NCBI GenBank assembly: GCA_021647685.1
Contig: JAKIUH010000042.1
Location: 1-16,842 of the forward strand
Source of the DNA: Bacteroidales bacterium
Lineage (GTDB): Bacteria > Bacteroidota > Bacteroidia > Bacteroidales > NBLH01
Length of the DNA stretch: 16,842 nucleotides
Reading direction: 5' to 3'
In this document: positions 1 to 8,243 of the stretch, one piece after another
How the letters are laid out: every line of letters starts with the position of its first letter
Numbering within the stretch: the stretch's first letter is position 1
The notes under the pieces: generated by a model
What the model saw: only the letters and a program-made list of their open reading frames with translations
Told to the model about the DNA's origin: nothing
The model's database searches: none
Program-made: the position numbers and the translations under genes

Positions 1-1800
1 ATCATCGGCAGCAATAACAATTATAGCAAGGTCAGTTACCTGTGCACCACGAGCACGCATAGCAGTAAAAGATTCGTGTCCCGGTGTATCAAGGAATGTA
101 ATTCTTTTTCCACTTTTTAAAGTAACATTATAGGCACCAATATGCTGAGTGATTCCTCCGGCTTCACCGGCAATAATATTTGTACTTCGTATATAGTCCA
201 ATAATGAAGTTTTACCGTGGTCAACATGACCCATAACGGTAACAATAGGCGGGCGTTCTACTAAATCTTCTTCATTGTCTTCTTCTTCAACAATAGCATC
301 TTGAACCTCGGCACTGATAAACTCAGCTGAGTAGCCAAATTCTTCGGCTACAATACTAATTGTTTCGGCATCAAGCCTTTGATTAATAGAAACAAATAAG
401 CCTAAGCTCATACAAGCTTCAATAATTTTCGTAACCGGTACATCCATTAAATTAGCAAGCTCGTTGGCGGTTACAAATTCAGTAACTTTAATTACTGATT
501 TTTCTTTTTCCATTTCTTCAAGCAAAGCTTGTTGCTTGGTTCTTATTTCTTCACGTTTTTCACGTCTGTGTTTTACACCTTTACTTTTTCCTTTTGAAGT
601 TAAGCGTGCAAGAGTTTCTTTAATTTGCTTTTGCACTTCGTTTTCGTCAACCTCTTTTTTCTGGAATTTTTTGGGTCTCCGATGCTGTTGTTTTTTATTA
701 TCCTGTTGTTTTACCTTATTCGTCTGATTTTGTTTTTTATTTACATCAACAGGCTCTTTAACAATTCTTTTACGCTTTTTCTTTCTACGCTTTTTATTTT
801 CAGAATTTGTATTTGTAGTTTTCTTTTTCTCGGCAGGAAGTTCTATTTTACCAACAACTGTGGGTCCATTTAGTTTTTTAAACTTCGTTTCAATAAATTC
901 TTCTTTTTTCTCGTCTTTGATTTCTTTTTCAGGGAATTCAACTTTCTGCTTAACTTCGGGGTTTTCTTTAATGGTAGTTTTTATTTCTTGCTTTTCTTTA
1001 GTTTCAATTTTATTTTCCCTTTTCTTTTCCAGTTTTTCAAGTTTACCGGCTTTTTCTTTTTCTTTTTTCTCTTTAAGCTTTTCAGCTTTTGTTTTCTTTT
1101 TAGGTCTTGTTTTCTGGTTTAACGAATCTAAATCTATTTTTCCGACAACCTTTAAATCCGAATCTTCTGTTTTTTCTTTTTCTTCGGTAACTTTTTCTTC
1201 AGTCGAAACTATTTCCTCTTTCTTCTCTTCTTTCTGCTCTTTCTTTGGTTCTTCTTTTACTTCTATTTTTTCTATTTGCTTTTCTTCTTTTTTGTCTTCA
1301 ACTTTTTGTTTTTTTACAGGCTCATTTTTACCCTCTTCTTTCTTTTTCTTCTCCAAATCGATTTTTCCAACAACTTTAACTTCGGCTTTAATTTTTTCTG
1401 TCTTAATTTCCTCTACCTTCTTCTCCTTTTTTTCGATTGTTTTTTTAACCGGTTCTTTCTTATCATCATCAATTGCACTTGCATCTTTTATGATGATCAT
1501 TTCCTCTTTATGACTGTCCTTTTCTTCTTCATCTATGCCATCATCTTCAATATCATCAATGGTGATTGTTTCTTTTCTGGTTTTTTGAACACGCTGTGAA
1601 ACTTTTTCTTTTTCTTTTTTTAATTCAATATCCTTACTGTACTCTTTTTCAAGAATACTAAGGCACTCAGGTGAAACCTTCGCATTCGGGTTTTCATCTA
1701 ATTCATAGCCTTTCTTATGCAAAAAATCAACAATTGTTGAAATTCCAACATTAAATTCACGGGCTACTTTACTTAATCTCTTTGCTTTGGATGACACCAT
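1..1800 (-). CDS. infB: Translation initiation factor IF-2, N-terminal 600 residues (3' end outside window)
   Basis: IF-2 is the GTPase that places initiator fMet-tRNA on the 30S subunit and promotes 50S joining. The reading frame starts at ATG 1800 and stays open for exactly 600 codons to the window edge, so the rest of the G domain and the C-terminal domains are missing. Residues 1-55 look like the small IF2_N domain (MVSSKAKRLSKVAREFNVGI). Residues about 60-400 form a very Lys/Glu-rich, probably disordered linker. It contains three copies of a VVGKI[DE]L motif at residues 143-149, 218-224 and 315-321. A second IF2_N-like region (VTEFVTANELANLMDVPV) follows, then the GTPase with G1 MGHVDHGKT at 523-531 and G3 DTPGH at 571-575. 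It is the third gene of rimP-nusA-infB, 123 bp after nusA. The identification is secure from the G motifs and the gene order. Confidence 0.97.
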   Translation of the reverse strand, partial: MVSSKAKRLSKVAREFNVGISTIVDFLHKKGYELDENPNAKVSPECLSILEKEYSKDIELKKEKEKVSQRVQKTRKETITIDDIEDDGIDEEEKDSHKEEMIIIKDASAIDDDKKEPVKKTIEKKEKKVEEIKTEKIKAEVKVVGKIDLEKKKKEEGKNEPVKKQKVEDKKEEKQIEKIEVKEEPKKEQKEEKKEEIVSTEEKVTEEKEKTEDSDLKVVGKIDLDSLNQKTRPKKKTKAEKLKEKKEKEKAGKLEKLEKKRENKIETKEKQEIKTTIKENPEVKQKVEFPEKEIKDEKKEEFIETKFKKLNGPTVVGKIELPAEKKKTTNTNSENKKRRKKKRKRIVKEPVDVNKKQNQTNKVKQQDNKKQQHRRPKKFQKKEVDENEVQKQIKETLARLTSKGKSKGVKHRREKREEIRTKQQALLEEMEKEKSVIKVTEFVTANELANLMDVPVTKIIEACMSLGLFVSINQRLDAETISIVAEEFGYSAEFISAEVQDAIVEEEDNEEDLVERPPIVTVMGHVDHGKTSLLDYIRSTNIIAGEAGGITQHIGAYNVTLKSGKRITFLDTPGHESFTAMRARGAQVTDLAIIVIAADD

Positions 1801-1923
1801 ACTTGAAAACTTAACTTTAATGAGCGAAAAGCTCTTTTTGATACGCAATATAATTTATTTTAAATGTTTTTAGAAAACCTTAAAAAAATTTTATTTTATT
1901 CCAAGACCTTCTTATCTTAAATA

Positions 1924-3159
1924 TTATTCGAATTCTTCTTTAAAAATATTTATGACATCAATAATTGTTTCTTCTTCTAAATCGGTACGTTTTACTAATT
2001 CTTCAACCGACAAACTTAACACACTTTTGGCAGTATCACAACCAATTGCTCTCAATTCGTCCAAAACCCATTCTTCAATTTCATCAGAAAATTCTGCAAT
2101 ATCAACATCTTCATCTGCTTCGTCCATATCGCGATATACTTCAATATCGTATCCAGTAAGCTGTCCGGCAAGTTTGATATTTAAACCTCCTTTTCCGATT
2201 GCTTTGGATACTTCATCAGGGTCAAGAAAAACTTCGGCTTTCTTTTCCTCTTCGTTAATTTTTATTGAATTAACTTTTGCAGGACTTAATGCTCTGGTGA
2301 TATACAATTGTGTATTTGTTGTATAGTTAATTACATCAATATTTTCATTACGGAGTTCACGAACAATCCCATGTATTCTGGATCCTTTCATCCCCACACA
2401 AGCACCTACCGGATCTACTCTGTCATCGTATGACTCAACAGCTACCTTTGCCCTTTCACCAGCCATACGAACAATTTTTTTAATGGTTATTAAACCATCG
2501 TAAATCTCAGGTACTTCCAATTCAAACAATCGCTCTAAAAATACAGGTGAAGTTCTGGAAATAATAATCAAAGGGTTATTGTTTTTCATTTCTACTCGCG
2601 TAACAACTGCCCTTAAATTATCGCCTTTACGATAATAATCCGAAGGTATTTGTTCAGATTTCGGTAAAATCAATTCATTTCCTTCATCATCTAAAACCAA
2701 AATTTCACGTTTCCATACTTGATAAACCTCGCCGGTAATAATATCACCTATACGATCTTTATATTTAATGTATAAATTATCCTTTTCCAATTCTAAAATA
2801 CGTGAGGTCAAATTCTGACGAAGTGCTACAATTGCTCTTCTGCCAAAATCAGTAAATTTTACTTCATCGGTAACCTCCTCGCCAACTTCATAATCTTCAT
2901 CAATCTTTTGAGCATCCGATAATGATATTTGCAGATTAGGATCTTCAACTTCACCGTCAGGAACAACCTCCCTGTTACGCCAAATCTCAAAGTCACCTTT
3001 ATCAGTATTGATGATTATGTCAAAATTATCATTTGAACCAAATTTTTTCAACAACATATTCCTGAAAACGTCTTCGAGCACACTCATCATGGTTGCCCTG
3101 TCAATATTTTTCAGGTCTTTAAATTCTGAAAATGTTTCAATTAAGCTATTATTATCCAT
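1924..3159 (-). CDS. nusA: Transcription termination/antitermination factor NusA
   Basis: NusA binds RNA polymerase and nascent RNA, modulating pausing, termination and antitermination. The 411-residue protein has the family's domain order. The N-terminal polymerase-binding domain covers about 1-130. The S1 domain is about 137-203 (GDIITGEVYQVWKREILVL, ending NPLIIISRT). KH1 lies around 225-290, with the GMKG loop at 256-259 in DPVGACVGMKGSRIHGI. KH2 is about 305-345, with IGKGGLNIKLAGQLTGYDIEVY and the GKGG loop at 322-325. A short acidic tail (residues about 350-411) ends in a helix-hairpin-helix-like segment. The duplicated acidic repeats of gammaproteobacterial NusA are absent, as is usual in Bacteroidota. 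It starts 23 bp after rimP and precedes infB, a widely conserved order, so co-transcription is likely. Confidence 0.97.
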   Translation of the reverse strand: MDNNSLIETFSEFKDLKNIDRATMMSVLEDVFRNMLLKKFGSNDNFDIIINTDKGDFEIWRNREVVPDGEVEDPNLQISLSDAQKIDEDYEVGEEVTDEVKFTDFGRRAIVALRQNLTSRILELEKDNLYIKYKDRIGDIITGEVYQVWKREILVLDDEGNELILPKSEQIPSDYYRKGDNLRAVVTRVEMKNNNPLIIISRTSPVFLERLFELEVPEIYDGLITIKKIVRMAGERAKVAVESYDDRVDPVGACVGMKGSRIHGIVRELRNENIDVINYTTNTQLYITRALSPAKVNSIKINEEEKKAEVFLDPDEVSKAIGKGGLNIKLAGQLTGYDIEVYRDMDEADEDVDIAEFSDEIEEWVLDELRAIGCDTAKSVLSLSVEELVKRTDLEEETIIDVINIFKEEFE

Positions 3160-3182
3160 TTTACCTGCTTTAAAAACAAATG

Positions 3183-3665
3183 CTAAAATTTCGGAACAAG
3201 TTTAATTTTCTTGATTTCTTCTTTTTTAACTTTTATTATCTCTTCAATTTCTATTTTTTTCTTTTTACCTTCTAATTTCTTTTTTTTCTTTTGCATGATT
3301 TCAATATAATCAATTACTCCATCTTCGTCATGCTCTATCTTGTTGAGTACTCCTTTAAAGTTTTGTCCTTCGTTAAGATATACTTCAACTTCTTTTCCAA
3401 GATTTTTTTTATAATGTAACAATATTTTAAACGGAGAAAAAAGCCCGTAAGACGAAACCTCCAATTCAAAATCCTCTTTATCTCGATCTAATTGTCCTTC
3501 AATGCTCCGGCTAATTTTTACACAATCACTTATGCTTACTCCATTTTCGGAGTCTAAAAATACTTTTATTGAATTTGAGCTACTTATTTGAATATCAACT
3601 AAAACAATATTCAAATCAATAATTTGCCCTTTGACAATTTCTTCAATAGTTTTTTTATTTATCAT
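3183..3665 (-). CDS. rimP: Ribosome maturation factor RimP
   Basis: RimP assists 30S subunit maturation in the cytoplasm. The 160-residue protein has an N-terminal alpha/beta domain (IVLVDIQISSSNSIKVFLDSENGVSISDCVKISRSIEGQLD) and the family hallmark region DFELEVSSYGLFSPFKI at about residues 65-82. A C-terminal Sm-like domain follows (NLGKEVEVYLNEGQNFKGVL). The C-terminus is markedly Lys/Glu-rich (KKKKKLEGKKKKIEIEEI), a feature I associate with Bacteroidota RimP. It is the first gene of rimP-nusA-infB. A promoter-like sequence and a GC-rich hairpin lie just upstream. Identification rests on motif content plus gene order, and length is normal for the family. Confidence 0.94.
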   Translation of the reverse strand: MINKKTIEEIVKGQIIDLNIVLVDIQISSSNSIKVFLDSENGVSISDCVKISRSIEGQLDRDKEDFELEVSSYGLFSPFKILLHYKKNLGKEVEVYLNEGQNFKGVLNKIEHDEDGVIDYIEIMQKKKKKLEGKKKKIEIEEIIKVKKEEIKKIKLVPKF

Positions 3666-3682
3666 CTCTTGCTTAATAAAAT

Positions 3683-3700
3683 AGGGGACTTCTGTCCCCT
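3683..3700 (-). promoter_or_regulatory. GC-rich stem-loop in the rimP leader
   Basis: On the minus strand the sequence AGGGGACAGAAGTCCCCT forms a perfect 7-bp stem with an AGAA tetraloop and is followed by ATTTTATT. It lies 17 bp upstream of the rimP start codon, within a predicted leader of about 50 nt. It is the most GC-rich stretch in an otherwise very AT-rich intergenic region. The hairpin plus U-rich run could act as an attenuator for the rimP-nusA-infB operon, an RNA-stability element or a protein-binding leader. Structure is seen directly; function is inferred. Confidence 0.5.
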
Positions 3701-3722
3701 AAATAACCTTCACATCACGGCG

Positions 3723-3753
3723 CGAAATTACGTAATATTAATTAATACTCAAA
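3723..3753 (-). promoter_or_regulatory. Putative promoter of rimP-nusA-infB
   Basis: Read on the minus strand, TTTG (3753-3750) is followed by a 19-bp spacer and TAATTTCG (3730-3723). This matches the Bacteroidota primary sigma-factor consensus TTTG-N19/21-TAnnTTTG with one mismatch in the -7 box. Transcription would begin near 3716, giving a leader of about 50 nt that contains the 3683-3700 hairpin. Confidence 0.45.
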
Positions 3754-3824
3754 ATATTAAGTACAAAAATTGCGGTATTTGTTAATATTTTACACAAATT
3801 GTGGAAAATTTGTTAAATTAATAT

Positions 3825-3832
3825 TATGTTTG
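3825..3832 (+). promoter_or_regulatory. Putative -7 element of the HD-hydrolase promoter
   Basis: TATGTTTG matches the Bacteroidota -7 consensus TAnnTTTG exactly and ends 13 bp before the ATG at 3846. The -33 region is weak: only a TTG at 3799-3801, with a longer than usual spacer. If it is used, the 5' leader is very short. Confidence 0.35.
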
Positions 3833-3845
3833 GGGCATATTTTAT

Positions 3846-5126
3846 ATGTTAATTTTAGATAAATTGAAAAAATACAAGCAAAATAAAATAAAAATTGTTA
3901 ATGACCCACTGTACGGATTAATAAATATTCCTTCGGAATTAATTTTTGATATTATACAACACCCTTACTTTCAGCGTTTAAGAAGAATACATCAGTTGGG
4001 ACTAACGGCATACGTTTATCCGGGAGCTACTCATACGCGTTTTCAACATGTTTTGGGCGCGACTTACCTTATGAAACAGGCTTTACAAGTAATCCAAAGC
4101 AAAGGGACAGAAATTACCAAAAAGGAAATTGAAGCTGCTCTATTAGCAATACTGCTTCATGATATCGGGCATCCTCCTCTTTCACATTCTTTGGAATATA
4201 TTTTGGTTGAGAATATTTCGCACGAGGTGATTTCACTATTATTTATGGAGGAGTTTAACAAGCAATTTGCCGGAAAACTTACAGAAGGTATTGAGGTTTT
4301 TAAGGGAGAGCATAAAAAAAAGTTCCTTCACCAATTAGTTTCCAGCCAGTTGGATATGGACAGATTAGACTATTTGCGCCGTGATAGTTTTTTTACCGGT
4401 GTATCCGAAGGGGTTGTGGGTTATGACCGCATTATAAAAATGCTTAATGTGTTTAATAATGAATTGGTTGTTGATGAAAAAGGTATTTACTCCGTAGAAA
4501 AATTTTTAATTGCGCGCCGGCTTATGTATTGGCAAGTTTATTTACATAAAACAGTAGTGGTTGCCGAACAGTTGTTAATTAAAGTTCTTTTAAGAGCAAA
4601 ACAAATATACACCGAAAGTAAATCATTGTTTTTAACTCCTGTATTGGAGTATTTTTTTAAAACAAAAATTAATTCTAAAGAATTAATGCTCAAAAAAAAT
4701 AATGGTTATGTGCCACTGCATATGTATGCTCAATTAGATGATAATGATATTTTTGTATCTATAAAGGAATGGCAAAATCACGATGACTTTGTATTGTCTT
4801 ATTTAAGTAAGAGTATAGTCAACAGAAATTTATTAAAAATAGAATTAACGGAATCATTTGTTGATAAAAATCGTTTTGATGAAATTAAACAAAAGGTAAT
4901 GAAAAAATACAATATTTCTGATATTGACGCAAACTATTTAGTATTTACCGATTCTATTAAAAACAATGCATATAGTGATAAACCCGGAGAAACCATTAAT
5001 ATTTTAAAAAAAAATAATGAATTAAAAGATATTGCACTTGCTTCGGATGTTTCTAATGTAGCCGTTTTATCAAAAATTGTAGAAAAGTTTTATTTGTGTT
5101 ATCCTAAGGAAATACAAGCAATATAA
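3846..5126 (+). CDS. HD-domain phosphohydrolase, dNTP triphosphohydrolase/SAMHD1-like
   Basis: This 426-residue protein belongs to the HD superfamily group that includes dGTPases and SAMHD1 (COG1078-like). The metal-binding residues can be read directly: H68 in THTRFQH, H105-D106 in LLHDIGHPPLSHSLE, and D172 in SSQLDMDRLDYLRRDSF. The last motif parallels SAMHD1 IDVDKWDYFARD: R173, Y176 and D180 occupy the positions of SAMHD1 K312, Y315 and D319. A phosphohydrolase acting on dNTPs or a related nucleotide is therefore likely, but the substrate cannot be read from sequence. It lies upstream of lpxD, an arrangement that I recall as common in Bacteroidota although no lipid A role is established. 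The TAA stop codon (5124-5126) is part of the 6-bp target duplication of the adjacent mobile element, so the insertion hit the very end of the gene without changing its product. Confidence 0.88.
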   Translation: MLILDKLKKYKQNKIKIVNDPLYGLINIPSELIFDIIQHPYFQRLRRIHQLGLTAYVYPGATHTRFQHVLGATYLMKQALQVIQSKGTEITKKEIEAALLAILLHDIGHPPLSHSLEYILVENISHEVISLLFMEEFNKQFAGKLTEGIEVFKGEHKKKFLHQLVSSQLDMDRLDYLRRDSFFTGVSEGVVGYDRIIKMLNVFNNELVVDEKGIYSVEKFLIARRLMYWQVYLHKTVVVAEQLLIKVLLRAKQIYTESKSLFLTPVLEYFFKTKINSKELMLKKNNGYVPLHMYAQLDDNDIFVSIKEWQNHDDFVLSYLSKSIVNRNLLKIELTESFVDKNRFDEIKQKVMKKYNISDIDANYLVFTDSIKNNAYSDKPGETINILKKNNELKDIALASDVSNVAVLSKIVEKFYLCYPKEIQAI

Positions 5127-5129
5127 ATA

Positions 5130-5382
5130 GGACTTGCTGAAAAGCTCAGATGTGCATCTATTTTGTATTTTGTGAAGTGCAGATGTATAAAAATACTTCA
5201 AACTGAACAAAATGCAAAAGAGGTGTGCAACTGAGCAGCAAAAGACATTATGATTTATATATATTTGTATATAATAAATGCATGCTTTTTCAGACATTAT
5301 ATTCAAAAACCTTGCATTTCAATACAATAAAATAAACATAAAATATTGATTAATAATATATTTTGCGTTTTTCAGCAAGCCC
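5130..5382 (-). mobile_element. MITE-like element, copy 1 (253 bp), with target duplication TAAATA
   Basis: The ends are imperfect inverted repeats: GGACTTGCTGAAAA on the left, and GGGCTTGCTGAAAA when the right end is read outward-in on the minus strand (one mismatch). The element is flanked by a direct TAAATA at 5124-5129 and 5383-5388. It is the inverted counterpart of the element at 8244-8486. About 110 bp at one end (left here) match that copy at about 95%, with 5 differences, while the rest is more diverged. It contains no transposase, so it would need one supplied in trans. The 5144-5236 part folds back on itself. The larger intergenic region 5127-5605 otherwise holds only AT-rich DNA and a possible lpxD promoter. 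Confidence 0.85.
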
Positions 5383-5450
5383 TAAATAATTGTTCATCAA
5401 ACATTTAAGCAAGACAATAAAAAAAACTATAATATATTGCTAAATATTAC

Positions 5451-5458
5451 TAATTTTG
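5451..5458 (+). promoter_or_regulatory. Possible -7 element upstream of lpxD
   Basis: TAATTTTG matches TAnnTTTG exactly and lies 147 bp before the lpxD start, just downstream of mobile element copy 1. No convincing TTTG is found at the expected -33 distance. Such a site would allow lpxD expression independent of read-through across the element. Confidence 0.25.
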
Positions 5459-5605
5459 CAAAAATTTTGCAGAAAATTATCAACTAAAAAATCATACAAT
5501 GATTTATATCGATAAATAAAATATATAGAAATATTTAATAATTAAATACCTAGATTATATAATTTATAAAATAAAACGCCCATAGAATATTTTAAAGAGA
5601 AACGA

Positions 5606-6658
5606 ATGAATTTTACGGCAAAAGAAATAGCTCTTTTTTTAAACGGAGAAATTGAAGGCGATGCAGCAGTATCGGTAAATAACATCTCAAAAATTGAACA
5701 AGGTAAAAAAGGTACCTTGTCTTTTCTGGCAAATCCCAAGTATGAGAATTACTTATACAGTACAGAATCTTCGATTGTTCTGATTAATAAAAATCTGGAA
5801 CTGCAAAAAAAAGTAAAAGCAACTTTGATTAGGGTTGATGATGCCTATAAGGCATTTGCATCTTTACTGGAAATGTATCAGCAAGGAAAACAAGCTCAAG
5901 ATATAGGGGTTCATGAAAAATCAAGTATTCGGAAAAATGTCCTTTTGGGTAAAGATATTTATATCGGAGAGTATGTAGTCATTGCAGAAAATTCGAAAAT
6001 TGGGAACAATACAAAAATACATCCGCAAGTATATATCGGTACAAATGTCGAAATTGGTGAAAATACAATCATTTATCAAGGTGTGAAAATTTATGATGAA
6101 TGTAAAATCGGGAATAACTGTATTATTCATGCAGGTGCTGTAATTGGTGCCGATGGTTTTGGTTTTGCACCGGCAGAAGACGGAAAACATAAAAAGGTAC
6201 CGCAAGTGGGTAATGTAGTTATTGAAGATTTTGTTGAAATTGGAGCAAATACTACCATTGACCGGGCAACACTTGGCTCGACGATTATTCGTAAAGGAGC
6301 TAAACTGGACAATCTTATACAAATTGCACATAATGTTGAAGTTGGAGAAAGCTGTTTTATCGCTGCCCAAACAGGAGTTTCAGGCTCAACAAAAATAGGA
6401 AAACGCGTTTGGGTAGGTGGTCAAGTAGGTTTTGCCGGACATATCCAAATTGCAGATGATGTAAAGATTGGTGCACAAGCAGGAATTCAAGGCTCTGTAA
6501 AAAAAGAGGGCAGCGTAATACAAGGCTCGCCGGCAATACCTTTGGCTAATTTTCAAAAATCAAGTATTGCATTTAAAACTCTTCCCGATTTACGAAGAGA
6601 ATTTTATAGTTTAAAAAGAGAAGTGGAAGAGCTGAAAAAACAGTTAAAAAATAAATAG
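5606..6658 (+). CDS. lpxD: UDP-3-O-acylglucosamine N-acyltransferase LpxD
   Basis: LpxD carries out the third step of lipid A synthesis, transferring a 3-hydroxyacyl chain from acyl carrier protein to the 2-amino group of UDP-3-O-acyl-glucosamine. The 350-residue protein has the N-terminal LpxD domain (about 1-95) and a left-handed beta-helix of hexapeptide repeats (about 105-310; for example VYIGTNVEIGENTIIYQGVKI). The conserved GADGFGFAP is at 181-189. The catalytic histidine is H242 in LIQIAHNVEVG. A C-terminal helical tail (326-350, SLKREVEELKKQLKNK) probably forms the coiled coil used in trimer contacts. Length fits the family. It is followed 82 bp later by lpxC-fabZ on the same strand, and copy 1 of the mobile element separates it from the HD gene. 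Confidence 0.96.
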   Translation: MNFTAKEIALFLNGEIEGDAAVSVNNISKIEQGKKGTLSFLANPKYENYLYSTESSIVLINKNLELQKKVKATLIRVDDAYKAFASLLEMYQQGKQAQDIGVHEKSSIRKNVLLGKDIYIGEYVVIAENSKIGNNTKIHPQVYIGTNVEIGENTIIYQGVKIYDECKIGNNCIIHAGAVIGADGFGFAPAEDGKHKKVPQVGNVVIEDFVEIGANTTIDRATLGSTIIRKGAKLDNLIQIAHNVEVGESCFIAAQTGVSGSTKIGKRVWVGGQVGFAGHIQIADDVKIGAQAGIQGSVKKEGSVIQGSPAIPLANFQKSSIAFKTLPDLRREFYSLKREVEELKKQLKNK

Positions 6659-6740
6659 TTAAAGACAAATAAAAGAGCTAATTTATTAATAAACATCTAA
6701 TCTGTTTTCATAAGATTTAGAAAATAAACGAATAATATTT

Positions 6741-8132
6741 ATGGCTGAAAAACAAAAAACGATAGCAGAACCGGTTAGTTTAACCGGTGTTGGACTACAT
6801 ACGGGAGCAAATGTTACAATAACCTTTAAACCGGCGCAGGTAAATCATGGATACGTGTTTCAGCGTGTTGATATAGAAGGTAAACCTCTGGTTCCTGCCA
6901 AAGTTGAGAATGTTGTAGATACTTCGCGCAGCACGGTAATTGAGCAACAAGGAGCACGTGTGGGAACCATTGAACATGTATTATCTGCGGCTTACGGAAT
7001 GGGAATTGATAATTTATTAATTGAAATTAATGCCGCAGAAACTCCAATATTAGATGGAAGTGCCAAACCCTATATTGATGCTTTTGAAAAAGTAGGTATC
7101 GTAGAACAAGAAGCCAACAAAGAGTTTTTTGTGGTAACCAACAACATTAGCTATTCTGACGATGAAAACGGGATTGAATTAATGACGTTTCCTGATGAAG
7201 ATTTCAGCGTAAATGTGATGATTGATTACAATTCATCCGTTTTAGGAAATCAATATGCTTCGCTTTTATCTTTAAAAGATTATAAAAGTGAAATTGCAAG
7301 TTGCAAAACCTTTGTTTTTTTACGTGAATTAGAATTTTTATTAAAAAATAATTTGATAAAAGGCGGTAGTTTGGATAACGCCATAGTTATTATTGAAAAA
7401 GAAACTACCCAAGAAGAATTAGACCGCTTAGCCGATTTATTCGGGAAACCACGTGTAAAAGTTAAAAACAGAGGAATTTTAAACGATGAAGATTTAATTT
7501 TTTCAAATGAACCGGCTCGTCATAAACTATTGGATTTATTAGGAGATTTAGCACTCGTTGGAGTTCCCATAAAAGGTAAAATATTAGCAACACGTCCGGG
7601 ACATGCTTCAAATGTTGAATTTGCAAAAAAAATAAAGCAAGTTATTAAGAGCAAAAAAAATAAAAATTTAGCACCCAAGTTTGATGCGAATGCTCCAATA
7701 ATGGGAATACCTGAAATAAAGAAACTTTTACCTCATCGCCCGCCATTTTTATTGGTTGATAAAGTGCTGCATTTGGATGATATTGAAGTGGTGGGATTAA
7801 AAAATGTTACATTAAACGAAAATTTTTTTGTTGGGCATTTCCCTGAGGAACCGGTTATGCCGGGTGTATTAATTGTTGAAGCAATGGCACAAGTAGGCGG
7901 AATTTTGGTATTAAGTACTGTTCCTGACCCTGAAAACTATCTTACCTATTTCATGAAAATGGACAAAGTAAAGTTTAAAAGGAAAGTGGTTCCGGGTGAT
8001 ACATTAATTTTTAAAATGGAGCTTTTATCTCCAATTCGTCGCGGAATTGCCAATATGAAAGGACAAGCTTTTGTGGGTGAGAATATTGTTGCCGAAGGAG
8101 AATTTATGGCACAGATATCGAAAGATAAATAA
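6741..8132 (+). CDS. lpxC-fabZ: Bifunctional LpxC deacetylase / FabZ dehydratase
   Basis: This is one 463-residue chain carrying two enzymes. Residues 1-305 are LpxC, the zinc deacetylase that commits UDP-3-O-acyl-GlcNAc to lipid A. Visible residues are E78-H79 in TIEHVLSA, H261 and D265 in PARHKLLDLLGD as zinc ligands together with H79, and H288 in RPGHASN. Residues about 322-463 are FabZ, the 3-hydroxyacyl-ACP dehydratase of fatty-acid elongation. It contains LLPHRPPFLLVDKV, GHFPEEPVMPG with H366, and VEAMAQ with E380; the 14-residue catalytic spacing is normal. A short Lys/Asn-rich linker joins them. The fusion is a known Bacteroidota trait and couples two enzymes that compete for 3-hydroxyacyl-ACP. 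lpxA should follow directly but is separated by mobile element copy 2. Confidence 0.97.
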   Translation: MAEKQKTIAEPVSLTGVGLHTGANVTITFKPAQVNHGYVFQRVDIEGKPLVPAKVENVVDTSRSTVIEQQGARVGTIEHVLSAAYGMGIDNLLIEINAAETPILDGSAKPYIDAFEKVGIVEQEANKEFFVVTNNISYSDDENGIELMTFPDEDFSVNVMIDYNSSVLGNQYASLLSLKDYKSEIASCKTFVFLRELEFLLKNNLIKGGSLDNAIVIIEKETTQEELDRLADLFGKPRVKVKNRGILNDEDLIFSNEPARHKLLDLLGDLALVGVPIKGKILATRPGHASNVEFAKKIKQVIKSKKNKNLAPKFDANAPIMGIPEIKKLLPHRPPFLLVDKVLHLDDIEVVGLKNVTLNENFFVGHFPEEPVMPGVLIVEAMAQVGGILVLSTVPDPENYLTYFMKMDKVKFKRKVVPGDTLIFKMELLSPIRRGIANMKGQAFVGENIVAEGEFMAQISKDK

Positions 8133-8243
8133 TCTATTTTGAAGAAAGATATTTGTACTCAAATACTTTAATTGATGATATAAAGAAAGCAAATATCAAT
8201 AAATAATTTTAAACGAATTAAGCTATGATTAAAGATATACTTA

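Noticed and set aside
464..1599. Plus-strand open frames rich in Phe and Ser opposite infB
   Set aside because: They are the antisense of the Lys/Glu-codon-rich IF-2 linker (AAA/GAA becomes TTT/TTC) and have no independent coding evidence.
1822..1839. GAGC-GAAAA-GCTC hairpin followed by T's between nusA and infB, resembling a terminator on the plus strand
   Set aside because: The stem is only 4 bp and no plus-strand gene precedes it; in the infB direction the T run is on the wrong side.
5070..5306. 78-codon minus-strand frame across the HD gene end and element copy 1
   Set aside because: It starts inside the element and runs into the 3' end of an unrelated gene. Only the element-derived part is shared with copy 2, so it is not annotated as a gene.
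5921..6370. 149-codon minus-strand frame inside lpxD
   Set aside because: It is fully antisense to a confidently identified gene, rich in Cys, Phe and Ile, with no recognisable domain.
8150..8165. Palindrome TATTTGTACTCAAATA after lpxC-fabZ
   Set aside because: A 6-bp AT-rich stem with no T run or conserved context; too weak to call a terminator or operator.
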